From Sphingomonas sp. PP-CC-1A-547 (GTDB lineage Bacteria > Pseudomonadota > Alphaproteobacteria > Sphingomonadales > Sphingomonadaceae): a stretch of 64,000 bases of DNA. Position 1 is the first letter of the stretch; every line of letters begins with the position of its first letter. Below the pieces are notes generated by a model, which saw only the letters and a program-made list of their open reading frames with translations, ran no database searches and was not told the origin of the DNA. Positions 55,551 to 63,951 of the stretch are shown piece by piece. The stretch is from positions 124,001-188,000 of the forward strand of contig NZ_RAPZ01000012.1 of assembly GCF_003610375.1 (NCBI RefSeq), in the 5' to 3' direction. A program made the position numbers and the translations under genes.

Positions 55551-56797
55551 GCTGCAGTCTTTCTGGTGTCGTCGCGGAACGTGAACTGGAACAGCAGCGC
55601 GATCACCGCCGCGGCGATCGCGGGATACCACCACATATGCTGCCAGTCGGCGATCGACGGCGATGCGGGCAATTGCGCATACAACAGCGCACCGATCTGC
55701 GATCCGAGCAGCATCCCGACGCCGTAGGTGAACAGCGTCAGCATGCCCTGTGCCTGCGCGTTCACACCCTTGGGCGTGGCGATCGTGCCGGTGTAGATCG
55801 CGCCGGCGACGAAGAAGAAATCATAGCACACGCCGTGCAGCGCGACGCCGAGATACACCGCCCAGATCGACGATCCGCCATCGCCGATCGCGAATAAGGC
55901 GTAGCGCAACGCCCATGCCGCCATCCCGACCAGCAGCAGCGGCTTCACCCCGAACCTTCGGTACAGCCACGGCATCGAGAACATGAACACGAGTTCGGAC
56001 ATCTGCCCGATCGCGAGCGTCCCGCCGACGTTGCTGATGCCGGTCGCGCCGACATAGGGCGACGCATAGGCGTAATACATCGCCAGCGGGATCGAGATCA
56101 GCGTCGCGCAGGTCATGAAGATCAGGAACGAGCGCTGCTTCAGCAATCCGAACGCCTCGACGCACAACACCTGCCGGAGCACGCTCTCGTCCCGCGGCGC
56201 ATCCGCCGTCACGTTCGGCAGCGTGAAGCTGTAGAGCCCCAGCGCGATCGAGACGACCGCCGCAACGCGGAAGATCTCGGGGCTCGCCGATAGCCCTGCC
56301 CATCCGATGATCAGCCCGGCGGTAATCCAGCCGAGCGTGCCGAACGCGCGGACGAACGGGAACTTGTCGGTGCGCTCGCCAAAACTCTTCAGCGCGATCG
56401 TGTTCGCGAGACCGACCGTCGGCATGTAGAGAATCATGTAGCACAGCAGCAGCCAAACGAAGGTCCCGCCATTCTCCGGTGTCACCAGCGACGGCAATAC
56501 GAACAACAGCACGCCGCCGACCAGGTGCAGGATCACCATCAGCATCCGCGGGCTGACATAGCGCGCCGCCGCCATGCCGAGCAGGAACGACCCGACGATC
56601 GACGCGATCGGCCCGACCGAGAACGCGTTGCCGATGAGGTTGCCGATCCCGACCGTCTGCATGACGAGGCCAAGCGTGACGGTCCAGGCGCCCCATACGA
56701 AGAACTGCATGAACATCATCGCGCTCAAGCGACCTGTCAGCAGACCACCCGACTGGGCCATGCCTGTTGGATATTGTGCAGTGTCCGCAACGGCCAT
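55547..56797 (-). CDS. MFS permease, nucleoside:H+ symporter-like
   Basis: The 416-residue protein has 12 membrane segments and resembles the NHS family (MMFMQFFVWGAWTVTLG at the start, FPFVRAFGTLGWITAGL, KGVNAQAQGMLTLFTYGVG). As the first gene of the sugar operon it probably imports a sugar or keto-sugar rather than a nucleoside. No outer-membrane TonB receptor is encoded in the operon. Its start is 125 bases from the divergent LacI gene. Confidence 0.88.
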   Translation of the reverse strand: MAVADTAQYPTGMAQSGGLLTGRLSAMMFMQFFVWGAWTVTLGLVMQTVGIGNLIGNAFSVGPIASIVGSFLLGMAAARYVSPRMLMVILHLVGGVLLFVLPSLVTPENGGTFVWLLLCYMILYMPTVGLANTIALKSFGERTDKFPFVRAFGTLGWITAGLIIGWAGLSASPEIFRVAAVVSIALGLYSFTLPNVTADAPRDESVLRQVLCVEAFGLLKQRSFLIFMTCATLISIPLAMYYAYASPYVGATGISNVGGTLAIGQMSELVFMFSMPWLYRRFGVKPLLLVGMAAWALRYALFAIGDGGSSIWAVYLGVALHGVCYDFFFVAGAIYTGTIATPKGVNAQAQGMLTLFTYGVGMLLGSQIGALLYAQLPASPSIADWQHMWWYPAIAAAVIALLFQFTFRDDTRKTAA

Positions 56798-56861
56798 TCG
56801 CCACCTCTCCGATCGCAGTTTTACTGCTTGTCGGACATGAAGCTACGGAGCCTCCAATCGA

Positions 56862-56877
56862 ATGTAAAGGATTACAT
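56862..56877. promoter_or_regulatory. Candidate LacI operator
   Basis: ATGTAA-AGGA-TTACAT is a perfect inverted repeat with six-base arms, in the only gap between the lacI-type gene and the operon it faces. The position, 65 bases before the operon start and 46 bases before the repressor start, suits control of both. Confidence 0.65.
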
Positions 56878-56922
56878 CGGATATAGATCGACAGTGCCGA
56901 CGACCGGATACATGACGGCCTT

Positions 56923-57930
56923 ATGCCGACGATCATCGAAGTGGCCGCTCTCGCAGGCGTCTCGACCGCCACGGTTTCGCGCGTTCTCAGCCGCCCCGAA
57001 CAGGTGTCCGAGAAAACGCGGCGACGCGTCCTGGAGGTCGTTCGCGAGTCCGGCTACACGCCCAACGTCGCCGCGCGCAGCTTGCGGACGTTGCGCGCCG
57101 CCAAGATCCTGCTGACCGTCCCCGACATCTCCAACGCGTTCTTCGCGAGCGTCATCCGTGGCGCCGAAGAAGCCGCACGTGACGCCGGCTATTCGGTCGT
57201 GGTCGGCGACACGCGGCACGATCCGGAGGTCGAGGATCAATATGCTGACATGCTCTCGCGCCGCGAAGTCGACGGGCTGATCTTCCTAGGCCACCGCCTG
57301 CCCGCCAGCCTCGCGCCGCTGCTGGCGCGCAAAGGCACCGCCGCACCGATCGTCAACGGTTGCGAATACAGCTCCGACCTCGGCGTCCCTAGCGTCCACA
57401 TCGACAACGCCGCGGCGAGCGCCGACGCGATCGAGCATTTGATCGGCCTCGGCCACCACCGCATCGGCGTGGTCACCGGCCCGGAGATCAGCCCGATCAG
57501 CCGCGACCGCCTTGCCGGCGCGATCGACGCCGCGACCCGCGCCGGCCTGCGCGATGGCCTCCACATCCGGGTCGGCGATTATTCCGCCGGCTCGGCTGTC
57601 GACCAGACCCGCGACCTGCTCGCGCACGACGTCACCGCGATCTTCTGCTTTAGCGACGAGATGGCGATGGGTGCGCTCAGCGCCATCCGCGACGCAGGGC
57701 TGTCGTGTCCGAGGGACATCTCGGTGATAGGCTTCGACGATCTCCCGCTCGCGCGTTATTTCCAGCCGCCGCTTACGACGATTGCCCAGCCAAAGGGCAT
57801 GATCGGTCGCCGGACCGTCGAACTTCTGGTCGACATCCTCCGCGGCGTCGAAAGCCCTTCGCCGCAAGTCACGCTCCGCCACGAACTCGTAATACGCAAC
57901 AGCACCGCGCCCCCTGCTTCGGGCCTTTGA
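56923..57930 (+). CDS. LacI family transcriptional repressor
   Basis: The 335-residue protein has the LacI helix-turn-helix and hinge (TIIEVAALAGVSTATVSRVL, then YTPNVAARSL) and a periplasmic-binding-type effector domain (ILLTVPDISNAFFASVI, GLIFLGHRLP, CFSDEMAMGAL, VIGFDDLPLARYF). It most likely represses the sugar operon until an inducer sugar binds. Confidence 0.93.
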   Translation: MPTIIEVAALAGVSTATVSRVLSRPEQVSEKTRRRVLEVVRESGYTPNVAARSLRTLRAAKILLTVPDISNAFFASVIRGAEEAARDAGYSVVVGDTRHDPEVEDQYADMLSRREVDGLIFLGHRLPASLAPLLARKGTAAPIVNGCEYSSDLGVPSVHIDNAAASADAIEHLIGLGHHRIGVVTGPEISPISRDRLAGAIDAATRAGLRDGLHIRVGDYSAGSAVDQTRDLLAHDVTAIFCFSDEMAMGALSAIRDAGLSCPRDISVIGFDDLPLARYFQPPLTTIAQPKGMIGRRTVELLVDILRGVESPSPQVTLRHELVIRNSTAPPASGL

Positions 57931-58245
57931 CCAGCATCGAACTCAGCGATCGGCACTTTCCGACGAAGGTTCCGACGAAGGGTCTGGCTCTACACTTGTC
58001 TCTTGCGGAGAATCGAGTTGGCGACGAACATTGGACGCGATGATCGACGAGATCGTCCACCCGCGGTAAGAGACCTGTCCTAAGCGACCCTAACCCACGA
58101 GGCACTCCGAAATTCCGAAAAGCAGCAGGCGGCATGCTTTGATACCGCGAAGCTGAACCTAGCCGCTACAGTCCGGCTGTCATTGTCCGCTATCGGTAAA
58201 TGGCAGTTCGAACCAGTTTCGAAGATACCGACGATTTCTGTGAGG
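57931..58245. other. Gene-free flank of the presumed island end
   Basis: No convincing gene or strong structure is seen in these 315 bases between lacI and the tRNA fragment. Short open frames have no ribosome site or known domain. Confidence 0.5.
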
Positions 58246-58290
58246 TGGTGCCGCTTACAGGACTCGAACCTGTGACCCCCGCATTACGAA
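58246..58290 (-). other. 3' fragment of a tRNA-Thr(CGT) gene, putative attachment site
   Basis: On the minus strand the 45 bases start in the anticodon loop (TTCGTAA, anticodon CGT), go through the 3' anticodon stem and variable loop, then the T arm ACAGGTTCGAGTCCTGT, and end with GCGGCACCA. The 5' half is missing: after the anticodon the sequence no longer matches. Integrases often use exactly this 3' segment as their attachment core, and leave such a copy at the far end of the inserted element. Confidence 0.8.
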
Positions 58291-58458
58291 GGCTAGTGAC
58301 GCAGCCGGATTTGTCGAACGTTTACATGTGGTTATGCGCCAACACCCTGTGCCCCGGCGGCGGCACCCAGCCGCTTCCCAGTTTGGCATGAGACGGCCAA
58401 AAGGTCGCTTCCTAGCGAAAGCGCTCTGGCTTGGGAAAACCGGAAAAGTCGACCTGTG
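58291..58458. other. Gene-free stretch at the island border
   Basis: The 168 bases between the tRNA fragment and the first island gene show no gene. An open frame that runs across the fragment (58200-58391) translates tRNA sequence and is not a gene. Confidence 0.5.
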
Positions 58459-59094
58459 CTATACCTGCGGAGGAACACCAGGATCGTGCAATTCGCCTTT
58501 GCTCGAATTTTCTGAGCGTCGACGGGCGGTGAACCTTTCGGCCTCTACAAAATCAATCGCATCGTCCAAAGCGGGGAAGCAATGGCCTTTCCATATATAC
58601 TGACCGTCAGAACGCTCTATCCCTAAGCTGACGGCATACCGCTTCCGATCAAGACTGCGGGTAGCTGCCGCTTCATCAAACGGATCCACGGCCGGAGCTG
58701 CGGGCGCGCCTCGCCTAACAAACAACAATATGACGCCGGCGATGATCATCACGCTTGAAACAATAAGTAAGTTTTGCTGATCTCTCATTAGTCCTAGGTT
58801 ATTTACTCTTCCGCCGATTGACTGGACGGAGGTATCCATTAATAGGGCGTACCCCATTAAGATCGCCCCGGCGGCTAATACCACTTTTGCGAGACCATTA
58901 CTCGCCGGTGCATATTCATTTGTGGCCGGAACCTTCTTCGAAGGGTAAAAATAGCCCACACAGCCACCAGCGATTAGCCCGATGATAGGGCCAACGATCG
59001 GTACAGGTATGGCAACGACCGCTCCCACTAATGCGCACCCGATAACTCGGCCAGCAGACCCCCGATTCTTTGCCACGTACTGAGACCCCTTCAA
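58459..59094 (-). CDS. Hypothetical membrane protein
   Basis: The 211-residue protein has four hydrophobic segments in two pairs (VIGCALVGAVVAIPVPIVG with GPIIGLIAGGCVGYF; ILMGYALLM region; LLIVSSVMIIAGVILLFVRR) and a soluble C-terminal part of about 75 residues. Its base composition is lower in G+C than the genes to the left. No family is recognised. Confidence 0.6.
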   Translation of the reverse strand: MKGSQYVAKNRGSAGRVIGCALVGAVVAIPVPIVGPIIGLIAGGCVGYFYPSKKVPATNEYAPASNGLAKVVLAAGAILMGYALLMDTSVQSIGGRVNNLGLMRDQQNLLIVSSVMIIAGVILLFVRRGAPAAPAVDPFDEAAATRSLDRKRYAVSLGIERSDGQYIWKGHCFPALDDAIDFVEAERFTARRRSENSSKGELHDPGVPPQV

Positions 59095-59189
59095 TGGTTC
59101 TTATGGTTTACCGATCATAGGCACCGAGGACCAAGCCTCTTAGGCCTGCCCCGCTGATCGATTGGGCGTGAACGTATCGGATGAAGTCC

Positions 59190-60224
59190 TCATTTCGAGA
59201 ATGCTTTAGGACTGATCGTCAGTTGATTGCCGGTCTTTGTGCCCGTGCGCTGTCCAGACCCGAGCAAACTCCATACCTGCTTGGGCGAGGGTAAAGCGGT
59301 GAAGGACTGGAAGGATGATACCGTCCCTTCGACGTCCTCCAGAGAAACCGAATATATTCCGCTTTTATTGATCTGTCCCATGATGGACGGATACACGCTG
59401 ACGACACGACCTGCGTCGTACAACGCGAGCACGTAGCTGCCGGAAGCACCATCTGGTCGATACATCCCGTATTCCATGCGCGCGTCCCCGTCGCGACACC
59501 AAGTCGCACGAACGGAAGGCTCGGACTTAGCTTCTGCCTTCTTCTTGGCTGCTAGACTACTGCCCATCAGAGACATCAGCAGGTCTGCTCCATCAGGCTT
59601 GGCCAGCTTCGCTTTACCGAACGTCAGGGGTGTCGCGCATACTTTCAACGACGCGGCGGCGGGCGCTTCGGTGCCAACGGCATTAGGCCAACGAATGGCG
59701 GCGATCACCTGCTGAAGACGTACGTCTAGTTGCGCCGCCGTCAATGCCTTCGCGCTCATACGAATGCTAACGAGCCAATCACCGACCGGCATTACGGATA
59801 GCGCAGTACTCCGGTATTGACCCGCAGGAGTCGCATAGACCTGGCGCAACGAAGACGCAGTCCTCGCGCCGCCGACGGCGAAGGCGATCGGATCGGCGGT
59901 CGCGGGCGACGCGTTCTTGAAAAGGTCTCGCGCTTCGAGCGCCGTTTGCGATCGGTCGAACCAGAGACTGACGTCGGCTATCGCGGGGTGAAACAGGTAG
60001 ATGGTCGCAAAGGCGCTCTTATCCGGCGTGTCATACTGCGCGGCGACGTCGTGCTCAGTCTGCGTCGTATCGGTGAGCGCGGTACGCGACATTCCAGCCA
60101 GTTGTGGCATCAGGATCAATCCTGTTTCGGCGTGCTTCCAGCCCTTGTCCGGTGGCACCGCTAAGTCCCGGGCCGATACCGGCATTGCGAGCCCCAACGC
60201 GACAGCCACCATCAACCATTTCAT
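59190..60224 (-). CDS. Exported hypothetical protein
   Basis: The 344-residue protein starts at ATG 60224 after GGGGGAGGG and has a signal peptide (MKWLMVAVALGLAMPVSARD). The mature part contains KGWKHAETGLILMPQLAGM and a pair of Cys (LKVCATPLTF, RATWCRDGD). No domain is recognised. An upstream in-frame ATG at 60278 would add 18 residues and spoil the signal peptide. Confidence 0.65.
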   Translation of the reverse strand: MKWLMVAVALGLAMPVSARDLAVPPDKGWKHAETGLILMPQLAGMSRTALTDTTQTEHDVAAQYDTPDKSAFATIYLFHPAIADVSLWFDRSQTALEARDLFKNASPATADPIAFAVGGARTASSLRQVYATPAGQYRSTALSVMPVGDWLVSIRMSAKALTAAQLDVRLQQVIAAIRWPNAVGTEAPAAASLKVCATPLTFGKAKLAKPDGADLLMSLMGSSLAAKKKAEAKSEPSVRATWCRDGDARMEYGMYRPDGASGSYVLALYDAGRVVSVYPSIMGQINKSGIYSVSLEDVEGTVSSFQSFTALPSPKQVWSLLGSGQRTGTKTGNQLTISPKAFSK

Positions 60225-60320
60225 GCGCGCCCTCCCCCTGTAGATCGTGATCATGATCGACAGTGTCGAGGACGACAAGCACCACCTGAAGCTCGTGCGG
60301 CCTTGCGCCCTGCTCCAAGA

Positions 60321-60512
60321 TCATGGCGGCAGGGGCAGTTGTCCCGTCTCGACATTCAGCGGCTGGTACAGCGCGCTGTAGACGTGTTCGGCAACCTCGC
60401 GTCGTGCGTCGGCCCTCAAGCGCTCCTGCGGCACCGTGAGCCCCACTAGAGCCCAGCCTGGAGCCTGCTCGATCAGGTCCGCTATACGTTCGGCGGTGAT
60501 CGAGCTCGCCAT
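60321..60512 (-). CDS. Small conserved protein, DUF6771-like, copy 1
   Basis: The 63-residue protein reads MASSITAERIADLIEQAPGW, then ALVGLTVPQERLRADARREV. It resembles short sphingomonad proteins that I recall as DUF6771; the name is tentative. A second copy with the same length and about 75 percent identity, judged by eye, lies at 63760 and is broken by a stop. About 25 bases upstream of the start are also shared by both copies. Confidence 0.6.
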   Translation of the reverse strand: MASSITAERIADLIEQAPGWALVGLTVPQERLRADARREVAEHVYSALYQPLNVETGQLPLPP

Positions 60513-60700
60513 CAACCGAACGTTATCGCATGGGGCTGACCGCCAGTTCTTTCTGAGGCGGGCTTGGTTCAAGTTGGAAAAGGCGAAAGGCAGCCTAACT
60601 AGCGCACGAGACTGCGGTCCGTGGACTGACTGACCGTACCCATTGGAGTTGACACGTCGGTAGTCCGCGAAGACATTCCACAGGGGTTTAGGGGGATTAC

Positions 60701-61363
60701 ATGCGTCGGTTCATCGTACTTGCTTCGCTTGGGTTCACGACCCCTATCGCGGCACAAACAATCCGTGACTCGGTCGTGCCGACCTTGGGCACTCCCGCGA
60801 TCGTTTCCGTCGGCGATACGGTGTATGAGAAGAGTCACCTCACGGTACTTCCGGCCTTTGTAGTCGATCAGTCGTTTTCAGGAAAAAACGTTTTTGCGCG
60901 GGTTACGGTCTCACCTGGCGACAAGTTCGTACAGGTTTCCAGCAAATCGAATTTGAAGGCGTGCCGCTCGCCATCGGTGGATGCGTTCTTGAAGAAACTA
61001 TACGACGCTTGCCTGTACGACGATAACGGCGATGGCGCCTTCGATCGATACGGCGGCAACGAAGTTCAGGGGGGTAAGAGCTTGCCGACGCCTATGCCCT
61101 ATAAACCGTCTGAATTCATCAATCCGACTTCTGATGCCTTGAAGCAGACGGTCATCTTCCTTGGTTCAACCAAGGATTCGCTGCGACTGTCGTATCGAGA
61201 GTTCATCAACGACATGGCTCGACCGGCATTCACGGAGGAATACACATTCCCTCTCGGCACGACATTCCCACAAACCATCAGCTTCAAAAGCGTTAAGCTT
61301 TCAGTCACCTCCATAGATGGCGAAGGATTACACTACTCGATTGTGTCGGTTCCCGCGAATTAG
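60701..61363 (+). CDS. Exported hypothetical protein with a possible calcium loop
   Basis: The 220-residue protein has a signal peptide (MRRFIVLASLGFTTPIAAQ). In the middle, DDNGDGAFDRYGGNE resembles a D-x-N-x-D-G-x-x-D calcium-binding loop of EF-hand or dockerin type, although the usual twelfth-position Glu is replaced by Gly. Two Cys flank it (KACRSP, DACLYDD). GGGGGATTAC precedes the ATG. Function unknown. Confidence 0.6.
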   Translation: MRRFIVLASLGFTTPIAAQTIRDSVVPTLGTPAIVSVGDTVYEKSHLTVLPAFVVDQSFSGKNVFARVTVSPGDKFVQVSSKSNLKACRSPSVDAFLKKLYDACLYDDNGDGAFDRYGGNEVQGGKSLPTPMPYKPSEFINPTSDALKQTVIFLGSTKDSLRLSYREFINDMARPAFTEEYTFPLGTTFPQTISFKSVKLSVTSIDGEGLHYSIVSVPAN

Positions 61364-61384
61364 GCAGACTATGAGGAGCGATTT

Positions 61385-62125
61385 GTGGTTGAGGATGATC
61401 GCGTCGATACCGTCAGGCGGCTGCTCTTCGATTACGTGAAGAGCCCATCTCTACGGCACATCAAAGACCCTTACATGCTGATCAAGCTAGCTCAGGATAT
61501 CGTCAAGAAGCTCGATCGGGGCAACTCGCCCTGGACGAAGTGGACCGGTCCTCGCGAGCAACTCGTGGAGTCCGCCACCGCCTGCTGGATTCCGATCGGC
61601 GACCTGCAGGACCATCTGAACCGCATGGAAGGGCCGAAGCTGTCGATCAGCGACGTGGAGCAACGCCTGAAGGCCTTCGCCGATGAACGCTACAGTGAGT
61701 ATCCGCGCGACGAGCTACAGGAAGGCTGCCTTGCCGTTTACAAAGCAGAGAAAGCGATGGGGACCGAAATGCCCGCCATCGTTGGCGTGTTGCGGGATCA
61801 CATCGAGAAGGAGGAAGAGCGACTTAGGTTAGAACAGGACGTGCATTTCCGGCAGCTTAGGGAGGCAGAAGCGGCGGCCGCCGAGCAACGGCTTCTATCA
61901 GGCGCGGACTGCAAGTGGACGCCTCGGCAAGGGACCAAGGACGTTTTCTGTCGCGTGAACGGGCGGCTCTACAGGCTGTCGACCACGCCGGATAAACGGG
62001 TCGCACTGTATCGGTCGGAAACCCTCGAAGCCGACAAGGGAACGTTGCTCGGTCAGTACTTGAAACGCGGCGACGCGACTAAGGCCGTTGCGCAGATCGC
62101 GTATCAACCAGAGTTCCATCGCTGA
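61385..62125 (+). CDS. Hypothetical protein
   Basis: The 246-residue protein starts at GTG 61385, with AGGAG eight bases upstream and only 21 bases after the previous gene, so both are probably in one transcript. A helical, coiled-coil-like stretch (about 138-172, DHIEKEEERLRLEQDVHFRQ) precedes a basic C-terminal part with KDVFCRVNGRLYRLS. No signal peptide or known domain is seen. Confidence 0.6.
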   Translation: MVEDDRVDTVRRLLFDYVKSPSLRHIKDPYMLIKLAQDIVKKLDRGNSPWTKWTGPREQLVESATACWIPIGDLQDHLNRMEGPKLSISDVEQRLKAFADERYSEYPRDELQEGCLAVYKAEKAMGTEMPAIVGVLRDHIEKEEERLRLEQDVHFRQLREAEAAAAEQRLLSGADCKWTPRQGTKDVFCRVNGRLYRLSTTPDKRVALYRSETLEADKGTLLGQYLKRGDATKAVAQIAYQPEFHR

Positions 62126-62208
62126 CCGGAGGGGTGCGTCGTATCTTGGGTGATTCTCAATACAACGGCGCCGTCATGCGGCAGCGCACCCATATTTGTC
62201 ACTCAGGC

Positions 62209-63582
62209 CTATCGCGGTTGCAAGTTGGCGATGCCCTGCAGGCTCTGCTCCGCCTCTGTAAACAGTTGATCTGCGTGCGGCGGAATAAGCGTCCTACCGA
62301 TGGCTTCCTGGAAGTCTTCGCCAGCAATGACGTAGACGCCGTTCGATACCGCATCGCCAAGCTCTGACGCTATCTCATCATGCGGAAGCGTAGTTGCCAT
62401 TACCGGCAAGACACGCACGTGTGTGTGCCCGGACTTCGAAAGTTGCTCCCGCACAGCAGCGGTCCTCGCCAACAGCTTATGCATTTTGCTGTCCGCCTTG
62501 AGCGTGCCGATCGTGCACTCGACGACGATGAATTGGCCCGCGGGCGTCTCGCCAAGGATGTCTGGTCCGTCCTGCAAGACCTTCGTCCCGCCCAAATGGC
62601 AGGTATTGAAGCCCAGCATCCAGAGCAAGCTAGCAACCGCGGGTTCGACGTCACGGGCCCGTTTCCGGTCGCTGGTGGCCAGTGCCTCAGCGAGCGCCTT
62701 CAGCTCGGGATCGAACCGTTCGTATGCGGCCCGCCTCGGGTTCTGAAACAGAGATGGATCTACGATAAAGCCGCTATGGTAGGTGACATCCTCGTACCGA
62801 GCATAACAGTTGATAATCGATGCCGGCGGGACTGCGATCTCGGTCGACGCGACGTCGCGCAGCTCTTCCTCGACCCAGTTGAGGACGTCACCAGCTACCG
62901 TCATTCTTGCCGTAACCACACCCTTGTCGAGCACGCGGTAGCCGATCGAGACCTTGGACCGATCGACTCCTTTGATCGCCAATATACCGATGCTCGCGGT
63001 ATCGCCCGTCACTTCGTTGCTAAGGTCGATAGCGACAACATTCGGCGCAACGGCCTCGATGATGGTCGATTGTTCGATCAGGCCGCCAAGTCCGAAGTCG
63101 GTACTGAGCTCGTTGAGGTTATCATAGGGAACGTTGGCCGAGCGTAGCGTCCAGTCCAGCACTTGGTTCTGCCAGTGATCGGACTGATCGGTACCGCGAA
63201 TTTGCAGCACGCCCGTCCGCGACTGCTGCGCGAGCAATTCGGGGTGAAGTGGAATGAAGGTTGCAGCGTAGCCGCCAGTAATCTGAGCGAGGAAGGCGTA
63301 TTCCCCACTTGGGGTGGCGACCTTCCCGTCCAGCGCCGCATTCACCATGTCGCCTGGAGTTAAGCCGATCGCTGACAGCAGGAACCTCTCTGCGACGATC
63401 TTCGGCGACGCGAAGTATCTCGGCGCGAGGTCTGCTCCCTCTCCGTGGAAGTTGAGGCGCGCCTTGATGATGTGTGGCTGGTCGCATCCCACTCTTGCGA
63501 TATAAGTCAACGACGCGACCATCGTTGTAGGGAGTCCAGCCGTCGCTGCGGCGAACTGATCGAGGGCCCGTTCGTTGCTCAT
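62209..63582 (-). CDS. Hypothetical protein with PD-(D/E)xK-like nuclease core
   Basis: The 457-residue protein has a beta-rich first 300 residues of unknown type. From about 315 it carries the restriction-enzyme-like pattern: VEPAVASLLWMLGFNTCHLG, then DGPDIL with D341 and, 14 residues on, FIVVECTIG with E355. The lysine expected two residues after the Glu is Thr357, so it is a D...E-x-T variant. A helix rich in K and R follows (MHKLLARTAAVREQLSKSG). It could be a DNA nuclease for defence, or an inactive relative. The open reading frame is intact. Confidence 0.65.
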   Translation of the reverse strand: MSNERALDQFAAATAGLPTTMVASLTYIARVGCDQPHIIKARLNFHGEGADLAPRYFASPKIVAERFLLSAIGLTPGDMVNAALDGKVATPSGEYAFLAQITGGYAATFIPLHPELLAQQSRTGVLQIRGTDQSDHWQNQVLDWTLRSANVPYDNLNELSTDFGLGGLIEQSTIIEAVAPNVVAIDLSNEVTGDTASIGILAIKGVDRSKVSIGYRVLDKGVVTARMTVAGDVLNWVEEELRDVASTEIAVPPASIINCYARYEDVTYHSGFIVDPSLFQNPRRAAYERFDPELKALAEALATSDRKRARDVEPAVASLLWMLGFNTCHLGGTKVLQDGPDILGETPAGQFIVVECTIGTLKADSKMHKLLARTAAVREQLSKSGHTHVRVLPVMATTLPHDEIASELGDAVSNGVYVIAGEDFQEAIGRTLIPPHADQLFTEAEQSLQGIANLQPR

Positions 63583-63759
63583 ACCCTCAACTGAAGCAAA
63601 CCGGCGCGCTGGTTACAAGGGACAGCGCCCCGGCCCCAATTATAAACGCAGCGCCGTTCGTCACTTGTAGCAACTTCCACCCTGTGGCTCGCAGCCTGCG
63701 ATCAAGCTTGTCGATCGGGGATAGCAAATTGACCCGGCCGAACGCCGCCATCCGATTTA
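63583..63759. other. Short gap without a gene
   Basis: Nothing convincing is seen between the start of the nuclease-like gene and the tail of the broken DUF6771-like copy. Confidence 0.5.
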
Positions 63760-63951
63760 TTACAGCGGCAAACGAAGCTGCCCCACCTCAACATCGATCC
63801 GCCGGTAAAGGGCGCTGTAAACGTGTTAGGCGACCTCCCGTCGTGCGTCTGCCCGCAACCGTTCCTGCGGCACCGTAAGACCCACGAGGGCCCCGCCGGG
63901 AGCCTGCTCGATCAGGTCCGCGATCCGTTCGGCGGTGATCGAGCTCGCCAT
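63760..63951 (-). pseudogene. DUF6771-like gene, copy 2, broken by a stop codon
   Basis: The reading frame matches copy 1 (60321-60512) over its whole 192-base length: MASSITAERIADLIEQAPGG, LVGLTVPQERLRADARREVA. At 63826-63828 a TAA replaces the GAA of copy 1, so translation would end after 41 residues. After the stop the frame stays open and similar (HVYSALYRRIDVEVGQ) to the TAA at 63760-63762. The neighbouring sequence to 64000 is similar to the copy 1 upstream only for about 25 bases. Confidence 0.75.

Noticed and set aside
58200-58391. Open frame containing TGLEPVTPALRR
   Set aside because: It is the translation of the tRNA-Thr fragment; this peptide is a common false gene near tRNA T arms.
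61898-62119. Minus-strand frame opposite the coiled-coil gene
   Set aside because: No ribosome site or family; the plus-strand gene has a good start and composition.
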